Notes under the pieces: generated by a model
What the model saw: the letters and a program-made list of their open reading frames with translations, nothing else
Told to the model about the DNA's origin: nothing
Databases searched by the model: none
Shown: piece by piece, positions 1 through 11,951 of the stretch
How positions within the stretch are numbered: position 1 is the first letter of the stretch
How the letters are laid out: the number at the start of each line of letters is the position of its first letter
Assembly (NCBI RefSeq): GCF_015706575.1
Contig: NW_024037074.1
Location: forward strand, 26,649,334-26,713,333
Reading direction: 5' to 3'
Length of the DNA stretch: 64,000 nt
From: Patiria miniata
Lineage: Eukaryota; Echinodermata; Asteroidea; Valvatida; Asterinidae
Position numbers and translations under genes: made by a program

Positions 1-3000
1 GTAATACAAATGCTGTGGTTTAAGTTATTAAAAGACTCATTCCCATGTTCTCTCACAGGGATGGGTTTGCTCAGTTTCAATCAGTTCAAATTGTTACTTT
101 TCTGTTTACTTACATTGTTCATATAAACATATTATTCATTTTAATTGTCTAACAAGTGTATATTTTGGTCATGTAAGGAATATACGGTACATGCACCCTA
201 TATATTATTCAGTACAATATGTCCTTGTACCGGTATGTCAGTCCCTGAACCCATGATCGGAATTACACATGACATATTCCACGTTCCTGTTTCCCTTTCT
301 GTATTTCCTTTGCCGTTGTCTAGAGGCTGATCAGATTTGAACTATTTAAACTTTGATTTGATGCTTCCAATGTTAAAGGTGTTGCTGGACACAATTTTCA
401 AAAAATAATATATATATATTTTTTATAATTTGCAGATTAAAGGAATTAAATACAATAACTCATCTGAAGCAGCTTATTAAAAAACCCATTTCAGCTCAGT
501 ACATCTCATAGCTTTTGACATAATTTTGAAAATGCATCTTCATGTTTCTTGACGCAAAGCAAGATTTCCGTTGAAAGCCCTCCCATCTAAACTATTCATT
601 AATACTTTTTGACTTGCACCCGCTGGTGGTATGATCCGTAGTTTCTCATATTGCGAAATATATTAAATTCAGTCAATTGGGAGTAGTAGTTTTAAAAAAA
701 AAAATTCTCGCAATGGTTCGATCCGAAACATTGTCAGGAAATGATGGAATTTCCTCTTTCTTGAACATGACAGCATACTAGGCACAACGATTTCACAGGA
801 TGCTTGACACTATTATACACTTACAGTTAAGTAGGATATTTCATAATGTTTGGCAGATTCGTTTTTGAATATTTGCAAATAGTGTCCATTACTTTTAATG
901 AGAGGATGCAGTATTTTGCTTGTTTGTTTGGTATTATTTATAAATGACCATTTCCCCCTGCAGTTTCTTCAACAGAATATATCCCACATCAGAGAAACTG
1001 TTTAAAAGCATCTATTTTCTAAATTCTGTTACCTAAAATAGTAAAAGAAAATACAAAACATGTGGGGGATGGCTTGTGGGAGGGTGGCTTAGTGGTTGGG
1101 AGGATGGCTAGAGAGCATCTTACAATTGGATGGACTGTTCAAAGCAGAAGATATTGGACACCATTAAATAGTAGAAGGCACTCTTTGTTGAAGCAAGTCA
1201 AGAAAGCCGCACAACTCTTCCAAGGGGGGGGGGGGGGAGGGGGGGGGCACCCTAAATATGCCAGTGCTATTCTCTAATGAAGCGATTACAAAAGATCTGC
1301 CAAAACTGGTTTTTAGCACAGCAACCTGATCAAGCTGATGTAAACATGGCCACCACTCGTTACGGACTTGTGTAGTTTCTGAGCATTATTATCTTGTTTT
1401 GTTTAAATTAACAACATAAAAATAGAAGACACTTTTATTTGTATGATTACAGTCCGTGGCGAAACAGTTGACCCCTGTGGGGTAGCATTCATTGACCAAT
1501 TTTCCGAACGATTTACTTGGCTTCAAATACATGTGCAGTACCAATGGCAGGATCCGTTGCTAAGTGTGTGGTACCACCCATCACTAGGATTAGGTGACAC
1601 TTCTCCCTCACCATTACATAACACTTTGATGGTGAATTAAAGACTGCACACAAACAATGTGTCCTTTCATCAAGTTTGAAGAAGATCAAGTCAAATCCGT
1701 TTCATCTATAGTTCTTGCAGGCTTCACACTAATACATACATCACGGTAGCTTCAACCAAACTTTAAGGTAGACTACATCATTTCTCATTTGTGTATTTTT
1801 CCCGTTTGAAGCAACAAAAGTGCTAAATCTAAAGAAGGAGCTTAACAACTAACCTGATGAAGTTTCAGCTCAGTGAATGCTGTGTATTCCGAGAAAACAA
1901 TATTCTGGGATCCCGATTTCAATTCAAAAGTTGCCGAGTCATGTTTTGAATTGCGCCCGAAATAAGCGTCCTGGACACCTTGTCATTCAGTTGATTGCAG
2001 CTACGTGATGTCACATACTGAACTGACGAATAACAGCAACCGCACGCGCATGTGCCTCATGTCGACACTTGCTCGCACTCATTTCTATTTTTTTCATGAA
2101 CTTGTAGTTTAAACACATTTGAGTTTAAACGCACTGGTTACTGAAAAATTACAACTTTTTCTCACACTGTAAATAGATGTTAAAGTCAATAACTTTTTAC
2201 TTTTTCTCCTTGACAAATAATAATGTACAAGTGTAGTATTCATTATGATATTTCAATCCTTTATCTATTACAGTTTATATAAGCCACAACCCTCACCCAA
2301 TGAACAGAATAATACATTCACCGAAATGTCCCCGTACCATTTCCTTCTCTGAAAAAAAATAACTGTAAATCTTCGTCACGTTTTTCTGGTTTCTAATTTG
2401 GAGGAAATTGCTTTAAATTTGCAATGTGAATGATCATACTTTTGAAAGTTTTATTTTGTACTTGGTTCTAGAACTGTTTCCATCTCCAGATTTTGCCAGA
2501 AAATCAAAAATGCCTCTTTTTAAAACTTTGCCTTTCTGTACAAAAATTATAATCTTTTGAAAAGTTATTTTTTTCAAAAATTATAATCTTTTGAAAAGTT
2601 ATTTTTGTAAATCTAAGAAATGGGACAAAACAGTCCAAAAACTGCAAAAATAACTTGCAATCATATTCACGTTCACTGTGTATGCCTTTTGTTTTACATT
2701 CGAAAACAAAAAAGCTTCATTTTCCTAGATTTCAAAAGACCAGCAGGCGAAAAAATAAAGTCCGTGGGACGAGGCCTTTTTTCGCTCGTCACGCGATCTG
2801 GTTCGCCAAATTTTATAAAACTTCACAGACATGTAGATTATGGTGTACCATATCGAAAAAACTGTGTTCCCCGATCCACAGTTTGTTTGGGAATGACAAA
2901 ATCTGGGATAAAAACGCTGACAATTCTACATGAGAAAAAACCTGATGATGATGACAAGCAAAACTTGGCTCCGCCATTATAGCTATTTAAAGGACTCTGA

Positions 3001-6000
3001 TACATTTTATGCCATAAATATGATCATCTTGGATGAAAAATTACATAACAATAAAAATCCTACTCATTTAAATATTAAACATTTAAAGCAACTGGTATTA
3101 GCTTATTTGCAAGTTATGCACAAAATTAACAGCATTGTTTTAAATCTGTGGTGAAATTTTTCTTACATGTATAGGCCCTTTACAGCAATTTGTTGAATTA
3201 ACCTCTCTTCTCCTGTTTAAATTTACCAATAACACATTTTTCAAAATTCCTTCATTCAAAAATTTACACCTTCTCCCCCCCCCCCAATTGACAGTGTCAT
3301 GATCTGACTTGAGTTTAACTTGATGATGCAATTTCCTTAAACCTAATAGGAAACCGTTTTTTTTTTTAAATATAATTCCACCCCCATTTTGAGAAAATGG
3401 CATTTAAAAATCTTGCTTAAAAGTCAACTTATTAAACAGATCCACCTGAAAACAAAAATTGGACAACCCCTTTAATTTTGGCTTAACCCCACTGAATTTC
3501 AAAATGGCAATTTCCGACTTGATGCTCACCTTGAGGTGACAGGTCAATTGCAAGCGAGGAAATGTATAATGCAAGTTCATTATTAAAAATACTATTATAT
3601 TAACTACAACATAGAAATTAATTCCGATACCTCTTTCTATGTTTCAATAAACTTGTTTAAAGGGAATATACATCATTTGCTTTTGCTGTAATTTTCAGAA
3701 ATGGATGGAATTGGGGGGTTGGAAATATATAGCAAATATAGTTACACTGACTTTTTTGAGGTTTTGGGTTCGAAAATGCTAAAAAAAACAAGAAAGACAA
3801 TCATTTTCCTGTGGTCTGGCTCCCTGACTCCATATAAGAAGAAACAGAGCAGTTTACATACATTGGGGAATTGTCAGGTCAGGGAACCAGTCTAGCTGGC
3901 TTGTACCCGTTCATAGGTGTGTAATCGATTGCAAACAAGTGCGATGGTCAATTGGGGCCAGTATTTGAAAAAAAAGCCAGTTTTTTTCCAACGCTGGTCG
4001 GCCGACCAGCATTGGAAATTGATACAAAAATACCACTTTTCTTGAAAATGACTGTATACCAGGTGCCATGATTTTACAGCATGCTTTACACTGTCATTCA
4101 CTAACAGTCTAGCAAGGTATTTCAAAATGATTTGGTAGTTTTATTTTTTGATGTTTGCGAATGTTGTATTTCCCCTTTAATGTTATATTTGGTTTGTTAC
4201 TGGAAAGCTACAACTTTTCTTAATGCCTAATATGTACATGTAGGAGTTAGGAAAATGATGTTTGAGTTCTTTATTTACAGAAGGCGGGCCACACCCTTAA
4301 CCCATCACCAAAAAAATTAATTCACTCAAATGTCACTGCCCTCAGTGCCCTGTTTCCTTCTCTGAAAAAAACAAACCTCTGCATTCCTGTCATGGTTTGC
4401 TGGTGTGTAATTTGGAGTAACTTGCTTCAGATTTGAGATGTGAGAGATCATATTTTAAAACAATTATTCTAATTTCAAATATTGATATTTCATTCGGTTC
4501 TATTATGGAACTATTTCCATCTCCAGATTTTCGCCAAACACTCAAAAGTGCCTATTTTCTCAAACTTTGCCTTTCTTTAAATTGTTTTATAATGTTTTGA
4601 AAAGTTATTTTTGTAAATCTAAGAAACGGGAAAAAACCATCCAAAAAAATGACCAAAAATCTTTAACACTGCAAAAATAACTTGTAATCATATTCACGGT
4701 TACTTTATAAGCCATTTTTGATTTACATTCAAAGACCGTTATCCTAATTTCACAAGACCACCTGGCGAAAAAAAGGTAAATAACCACGTCATACCCAAAC
4801 AACTCAGACATTGTAACAAAAACGAAAACAAAATGTTTAGTTTGCACTTAATAGTTTAGTGTACTCTTAATAGTTCAAGAATATAATCTCTAAGTCGCCC
4901 ACCCAAAAAGCAAACAAACAAGATAATTCAAGAAAAAAAATGTTTAACAAATTTTTGTTTTAACAACTTCCTTGTATTATCTCCCCTCCACTCGGCAGGG
5001 TAGGCTGGTTCCCACCCCACAATCAGTATCAATAATGTACGGACCGGGCATTCTGCTTGAAAGCTTATCTGTTTGTGCCCAAAACAAACAAACTTTTCCA
5101 GAGGGTTGCAGACAATCAAAATATTTGGTTGGAATAAGACATGTATACAATTAGTTGAACATTTACTAATACCCCCCTCCCCCCTCCCCCCCAAAAACCC
5201 CAACAATCAAATTTGTCGAAGAGCACAGGGAACGCAACTTTAATATTAATTTTTTTCATTACATCTTTGCTGCTAGCTTGGATGGCAATTCATACCCAGA
5301 TGCATACTGCATAGGACCTCTTGGGCTCTGCATCTTTATCTTGACAGGGTGTGGAACAGCCTTGCCAATTTTGCCTCTGGATGCAGTAGGATCATTCTTG
5401 CACTCTGGGTAGGAAGCATAAGCATACTCGAGGCTTTCCTTGCACGTAGGAGAATCCTGCAGTTCCAGGTACTCAGAAGTGATAGGACCATCCCTATCTT
5501 CCTGGACCGCAGCATAAGCAGAGTCTTGCATTTCTTGACCTCGCTCTGCCGCATCTTGGACATCATCATACTCATGGCCTGCTCGCGTCATTCTCGGTCC
5601 CGCTGGGGGGCTTGTAGACTTCCGGTAATGTTTTCTTTGCCACACAATCAAGATATTGAGGACAATCACTGCTACTGCTAGGACCACCACTGCCATGATC
5701 AAAACCGCAGTGACTGGAGATGATTGTTCATTCTTGGGATAATTGCGAGGTGGTTCCTTGCAGGGTTTGTCTGTGAGTACCCCTGTGGACCCAACACTCA
5801 TTGTTGTCTGTTCCTGATTGACTACTCCAACTCTTGCAGTTGAATTTCCGGACAGTCCAGACGGCACACTGACAATGCAGAGCAATTCAAGATTCTCCAT
5901 CACTGCTATCTCCAAAGTTTGGCCATCCTCAGACACTGTGTACCTCTCTGTCAGTAGGGCGTGTCCTGTTTCAGTATTGATTATTTTCCAACTGTAGTTG

Positions 6001-7226
6001 GCGATATTTGGCACGCCCTCCCCACTGCATTGGAAAGTTGTAAAAGTCCCCTCCTCAACCCTAGATAGTGCTGGTCGGATGGTGGCCTGTGGTAAGATTC
6101 TCAGCGGCATCACGGAGCAGTTACGCGACTCATCCAAGGCAGGTGTGGTCATGATGCAAGTGAAAATCACGCCATTGTCTTGTGCTGTCAACTGATATTG
6201 GTGACGAATTGAAATAGCAGGACCTGCAACTCTTTCATTCTCTCTATAATACGTGATGTTTGGGGTAGGTCTTCCTCCTTGCGAATTACAGTCACATCGA
6301 AGAGTGACATCGTATCCCACTGCCCTCGATTCAGGTTGTACACTGCACCGTGGTGACTGTGTGGATGGTGGGACCAGAACCGTAAGCTCAGCTGTGCCAG
6401 CAATTTCTGTACTGACCCCGGGATAACCATACTGGCAAGAATACGTCCCTTCATCGGTTTCCTGTACATTTGTGATCCTCAGAGTAAACTCGTCTTGGCT
6501 CTCATTACCTATGATGGACAGACGTTGTTCCAGCTGTGTGGGTAGAGGCGGGTTTGTACTAACCTGTCTATCACTGCTAAGGTACCACTGGAGGTTCCCT
6601 AATTGTCCTTGATAAAGCCAGTAGATATTATAACCAACTACACTTGTAAAGTCACACACGAATTCGACCGTGTCTCCTTCACGAACCACAGCATCCTGCG
6701 GGCCTCTTTCTAGCTGGGGTTGTGCAAGAACATGATGACAAGCAACACTTAGGAAGAAACACAGCAGACCAGCAGACAGAATAAATCTATTAATGGGAGA
6801 CATGTTGGTGGCTTCAAGCCTTCAGACACTGGCTACCTTTCCACAAAGTTAATCCAACCAATGTTTTGTCGAACTCTTTCTGTTAGCAGAGAACTGTTTC
6901 GTGATTGGAATTCAGAGCATTTTGAACTACTTAGTTTCTTCCCCTTCTACACGTACTTCCTAGTCGAGGAAACTTGGTTGACACTTTTTTGTTTCAGAAT
7001 TACTTCCTGTTTTCTTAACACATCCTTTGAAGGACTTTTGACATTATAGATGATATAGATAAAACAGAAATGAAAAAAGAAATCCTGTGTTTACAAAAAA
7101 TGAAATTTTAATTATGATACTGTTCCAACTCAAAAAGTTATTACATGTTCGTACATGTAATTTATACTGTGATTTGGTTTATGGGTTTTGTATGCCCTGA
7201 TCACACAGTGGCATTTCCACACATTG
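1..7226. repeat. Segmental duplication block 1 (left-truncated)
   Basis: The window begins inside a duplicated block. The first bases reappear at about 7227, 33323 and 41745 with only scattered differences. The block contains a long non-coding 5' part (1-5250), the type A Ig receptor gene, and the roughly 420-bp segment upstream of it. Relative to blocks 2 and 4 it lacks about 960 bp near 2090, where the sequence jumps from a match of 9320 to a match of 10285. It also lacks about 290 bp near 2955, which removes the relic of the second Ig gene. No gene other than the Ig receptor was found in the block. Confidence 0.9.
5259..6803 (-). CDS. Three-Ig-domain ITIM-type membrane receptor, copy 1
   Basis: This is a single-exon gene for a 514-residue type I membrane protein. 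Residues 1-28 are a signal peptide (hydrophobic FILSAGLLCFFLSVA core). A V-type Ig domain follows (about 29-144; Cys50 to Cys123, with the DEGTYSC F-strand motif). Then come a second Ig-like domain (about 150-236), a third (about 240-328; Cys259 to Cys309), a stalk, a membrane helix (about 363-388) and a 126-residue tail. The tail has two perfect ITIM-consensus sites, SAYAAV (Tyr430) and SEYLEL (Tyr445), plus EYDDV (Tyr412). Known families with paired ITIMs recruit SH2 phosphatases; such a role here is inference. The start is favoured by an A at -3 and by the signal peptide. An ATTAAA word lies about 20 bp after the stop. The ligand is unknown. Confidence 0.9.
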   Translation of the reverse strand: MSPINRFILSAGLLCFFLSVACHHVLAQPQLERGPQDAVVREGDTVEFVCDFTSVVGYNIYWLYQGQLGNLQWYLSSDRQVSTNPPLPTQLEQRLSIIGNESQDEFTLRITNVQETDEGTYSCQYGYPGVSTEIAGTAELTVLVPPSTQSPRCSVQPESRAVGYDVTLRCDCNSQGGRPTPNITYYRENERVAGPAISIRHQYQLTAQDNGVIFTCIMTTPALDESRNCSVMPLRILPQATIRPALSRVEEGTFTTFQCSGEGVPNIANYSWKIINTETGHALLTERYTVSEDGQTLEIAVMENLELLCIVSVPSGLSGNSTARVGVVNQEQTTMSVGSTGVLTDKPCKEPPRNYPKNEQSSPVTAVLIMAVVVLAVAVIVLNILIVWQRKHYRKSTSPPAGPRMTRAGHEYDDVQDAAERGQEMQDSAYAAVQEDRDGPITSEYLELQDSPTCKESLEYAYASYPECKNDPTASRGKIGKAVPHPVKIKMQSPRGPMQYASGYELPSKLAAKM

Positions 7227-10200
7227 GTAATACAATGCCGTGGTTTAAGTTATTAAAAGACTCATTCCCATGTTCTCTCACAGGGATGGATTTGCTCAGT
7301 TTCACTCAGTTCAAATTGTTATTTTTCTGTTTACTTACATTGTTCATATCAACATATTGTTTATCTTAATTGTCTAACAAGTGTATATTTTGGTCATGTA
7401 AGGAATATACGGTACATGCACCCTATATATTATTCAGTACAATATGTCCTTGTACCGGTATGTCAGTCCCTGAACCCATGATCGGAATTACACATGACAT
7501 ATTCCACGTTCCTGTTTCCCTTTCTGTACTTCCTTTGCCATTGTCTAGAGGCTGATCAGATTTGACCTATTTAAACTTTGGTTTGATGCTTCCAATGTTA
7601 AAAGGTATTGCTGGACACCATTTTCAAAACAATAAATATATTGTTTTTGTATAATTTGCAAATTAAAGGAACAAAATACAATAACTCATCTGAAGCAGCT
7701 TATTAAAAAAACCCATTTCAGCTCAGTACATCTCATAGCTTTTGACATAATTTTGAAAATGCATCTTCATGTTTCTTGACGCAAAGCAAGATTTCCGTTG
7801 AAAGCCCTCCCATCTAAACTATTCATTAATACTTTTTGACTTGCACCCGCTGGTGGTATGATCCGTAGTTTCTCATATTGCGAAATATATTAAATTCAGT
7901 CAATTGGGAGCAGTAGTTTTTAAAAAAAAAAATTCTCGCAATGGTTCGATCCGAAACATTGTCAGGAAATGATGGAATTTCCTCTTTCTTGAACATGACA
8001 GCATACTAGGCACAACGATTTCACAGGATGCTTGACACTATTATACACTTAATTACAGTTAAGTAGGATATTTCATAATGTTTGGCAGATTCGTTTTTGA
8101 ATATTTGCAAATAGTGTCCATTACTTTTAATGTGAGGATGCAGTATTTTGCTTGTTTGTTTGGTATTATTTATAAATAACCATTTCCCCCTGCAGTTTCT
8201 TCAACAGAATATATCCCACATCAGAGAAACTTTTTAAAAGCATCTATTTTCTAAATTCTGTTACCTAAAATAGTACAAGAAAATACAAAACATGTGGGGG
8301 ATGGCTTGTGGGAGGGTGGCTTAGTGGTTGGGAGGATGGCTAGAGAGCATCTTACAATTGGATGGACTGTTCAAAGCAGAAGATATTGGACACCATTAAA
8401 TAGTAGAAGGCACTCTTTGTTGAAGCAAGTCAAGAAAGCCGCACAACTCTTCCAAGGGGGGGGGGGGAGGGGGTTGAGGGGGGCACCCTAAATATGCCAG
8501 TGCTATTCTCTAATGAAGCGATTACAAAGGATCTGCCAAAACTGGTTTTGAGCACAGCAACCTGATCAAGCTGATGTAAACATGGCCACCACTCGTTACG
8601 GACTTGTGTAGTTTCTGAGCATTATTATCTTGTTTTGTTTAAATTAACAACATAAAAATAGAAGACACTTTTATTTGTATGATTACAGTCCGTGGCGAAA
8701 CAGTTGACCCCTGTGGGGTAGCATTCATTGACCAATTTTCCGAACGATTTACTTGGCTTCAAATACATGTGCAGTACCAATGGCAGGATCTGTGGCTAAG
8801 TGTGTGGTACCACCCATCGCTAGGATTTAGGTGACACTTCTCCCTCACCATTACGTAACACTTTGATGGTGAATTAAAGACTGCACACAAACAATGTGTC
8901 CTTTCATCAAGTTTGAAGAAGATCAAGTCAAATCCGATTCATCTATAGTTCTTGCAGGCTTCACACTAATACATACATCACGGTAGCTTCAACCAAACTT
9001 TAAGGTAGACTACATCATTTCTCATTTGTGTATTTTTCCCGTTTGAAGCAACAAAAGTGCTAAATCTAAAGAAGGAGCTTAACAACTAACCTGATGAAGT
9101 TTCAGCTCAGTGAATGCTGTGTATTCCAAGAAAACAATATTCTGGGATCCCGATTTCAATTCAAAAGTTGCCGAGTCATGTTTTGAATTGCGCCCGAAAT
9201 AAGCGTCCTGGACACCTTGTCATTCAGTTGATTGCAGCTACGTGATGTCACATACTGAACTGACGAATAACAGCAACCGCACGCGCATGTGCCTCATGTC
9301 AACACTTGCTCGCACTCATTCATACAGCCGAATTAAAAAATGAACTACTAACGGAAACTTCCAAAAATGCATCTTTAGACACATCGATGGAAAAAGCCTT
9401 CTTTTATTGTTTTTTTTTTAAATGAAGGCATGCCAGCAAGAATAATTTCACAGGGAATTTTAGTTCCATTACGATCTTTAAACCAAGTGTGTTTTTCAAC
9501 AATAATTTTGTCAGTTACTTTTTGGATAGCTACAAATGATCTACCCTACCTTTAATCCACGATCCTGATTGTTCAATCCATGACAACAACGGTGTGATAT
9601 TACCCGTTTTTGCAACAGCACGTGGTGCGCTGACATACGATTTATGGGCTCCGTTCACAAATACCCCCACAACGGTACTATATAGGGAGCGTTAGGGACA
9701 TCCAAACGCATTGCCTATTTTTAGGATTATAAATGGGAGAGTGACCTGTCATGTGTGAGGGATTAACCAATAATAGGGAAAATGAGTCCGATTTTCATAG
9801 GAGTCAGATTTTCATGACCAACACTCATCACCCTCAACTTTAAACTCTGACTTGGTACTCCAAAGATGTTTCTTTAAAATATCAAAACCTGCTACAAATG
9901 CAGAAAATATTGCTGAAAAATCGTTTATTACAGCAACTGGTATTAGCTAATTTACATTTGTTAAATTTGGCTAATTCCAGCTACATGTATTGGTTTGATG
10001 TAAACCTCTATCTACACATCACATTAGCTAATAATACATTTTTAAGATTCCTTCATTCCAAAAACGATTGAATACATTTTTTAAAATTAAAAAGCCATTT
10101 TATTAAACAGATCAACCTGAAAACAAAAGAAATCGAAAACTTCTTTGTATTTTTGGCTTTTAAGCCATTGTGACAATAAGTCACACATGCAAGTAGTGAT

Positions 10201-11099
10201 ATGTAAATACATGTATATGCAAGTTCATTTTTTTTTAAATATAATTATAATTAACTGAAAAACTAACAACAAATTCTACCTCTTTCTATTTTTTTCATGA
10301 ACTTGTAGTTTAAACACACTTGAGTTTAAACGCACTGGTTACTGAAAAATTACAACTTTTTCTCACACTGTAAATAGATGTTAAAGTCAATAACTTGTTA
10401 CTTTTTCTCCTTGACAAATAATAATGTACGAGTGTAGTATTCATTATGATATTTCAATCCTTTATCTATTACAGTTTATATACGCCACAACCCTCACCCA
10501 ATGAACAGAATAATACATTCACCGAAATGTCACCGTACCATTTCCTTCTCTGGAAAAATAACTGTAAATCTTCGTCACGTTTTTCTGGTTTCTAATTTCG
10601 AGGATCATACTTTTGAAAGTTTTATTTTGTACTCAGTTCTAGAACTGTTTCCATCTCCAGATTTTGCCAGAAAATCAAACATGCCTCTTTTTAAAACTTT
10701 GCCTTTCTGTAAAAAAATTATAATCTTTTGAAAAGTTATTTTTTTTCAAAAATTATAATCTTTTGAAAAGTTATTTTTGTAAATCTAAGAAATGGGACAA
10801 AACAGTCCAAAAACTGCAAAAATAACTTGCAATCATATTCATGTTCACTGTGTATGCCTTTTGTTTTACATTCGAAGACAAAAAAGCTTCTTTATCCTAG
10901 ATTTCAAAAGACCAGCAGGCAAAAAATATAGTCTGTGGGACGAGGCCTTTTTTCGCTCGTCACGCGATCTGGTTCGCCAAATTTTATAAAACTTCACAGA
11001 CATGTAGATTATGGTGTACCATATCGAAAAAACTTTGTTCCCCGATCCACAGTTTGTTTGGGAATGACAAAATCTGGGATAAAAACGCCGAAAATTCTA

Positions 11100-11230
11100 C
11101 ATGAGAAAAAACCTGATGATGATGACAAGCAAAACTTAGGAAGAAACACAGCAGAGCAGCAGACAGAATAAATCTACATTGTATCAATGGTAGACATGCT
11201 GGTGGCTAAAAGACTGCTATAGCTTTCTTT
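11100..11230 (-). pseudogene. Relic of Ig receptor 5' end (block 2)
   Basis: On the minus strand this stretch reads the Ig-receptor signal peptide core (FILSAALLCFFLSFACHH), but the aligned ATG is followed after six codons by TAG. Homology to the genes stops just after the signal peptide, at a CAT-repeat, and the Ig domains are absent. Upstream sequence (to about 11400) matches the upstream of the gene at 25161, so this is the stump of a deleted copy of that subtype. Confidence 0.8.
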
Positions 11231-11571
11231 CATGCCTTCAGTTTACCTCTCTTTCAACACACAGTTTACTGTTGCACAAATCCAACCAAAGTGTTGTCCT
11301 GCTCGTAGACTATTGTGACAGTGTTTTATTTTTAGACCAACAAAATAGTTATTTTCCCCTGCAACTTCCTATGCTAAGAATAAAAGCTGTGCAGCACAAA
11401 TATCGCATGATTTGTACATTGGCTCCGCCATTCTAGCTATTTAAAGGACTCTGATACATTTTATGCCATAAATATGATCATCTTGGATGAAAAATTACAT
11501 AACAATAAAAATACATAACAATAAAAATATTAAACATTTAAAGCAACTGGTATCAGCTAATTTGCAAGTTA

Positions 11572-11951
11572 GGCCAAAAAAAAAAATATTCGGTCTCTGG
11601 TCAGACCAAAGTTCCGGAATTGACGCAGCAACGCGGCTTTTTTTTTTCTTTTGGGCTTTTTTTTTCTTCTTCAAGCTTGGATTTTACAGACAAGGTGGGT
11701 ACTATTTTGCTTTTTTGGTGTCCTCATGTACATTGGTGTCCTCCATAATTTGCCTTGGTGCTTTCGATCATTTGCCTTGGTGCAATTTCCCATTCCTTGG
11801 TGCTCTTTGGTAAAAAAAAATGGAGGAGGTGCGGAAATAGAGGGCGCTGTTGGAGCTACCGCGGAACATTTTGAAAAAAAAAAAGATCGACGCGCATGAT
11901 TAAAATCGACGCGCGCGCTGACCAGAGACCGACTTATTTTTTGTTTTGGCC
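11572..11951. mobile_element. 380-bp MITE with TTA target duplication (family M, copy 1)
   Basis: The element has terminal inverted repeats starting GGCCAAAAA, followed by an inner inverted word around GGTCTCTGGTCAG. It is flanked by TTA on both sides. The empty site is visible near 3112 and 37670, where the flanks join with a single TTA. A 3-bp TTA/TAA duplication with GG..CC ends is typical of PIF/Harbinger-derived MITEs. No coding capacity was seen. It inserted after the blocks duplicated. Confidence 0.85.

Noticed and set aside
1443..1640. 65-codon frame conserved in blocks 1 and 4
   Set aside because: The block 2 copy is frameshifted and DNA identity is uniform along the blocks, so conservation reflects recent duplication. 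No domain or splice context was found.
3701..3895. 64-codon frame repeated in blocks 1 and 2
   Set aside because: The block 4 copy (38232 onwards) is broken by an early stop. No recognisable protein.
5349..5681. Plus-strand frames opposite the Ig receptor tails (also at 15631, 31758, 39860 and 40167)
   Set aside because: They are shadows of the minus-strand coding sequence. They have low-complexity composition, no signal or domain, and their conservation follows from the real gene.
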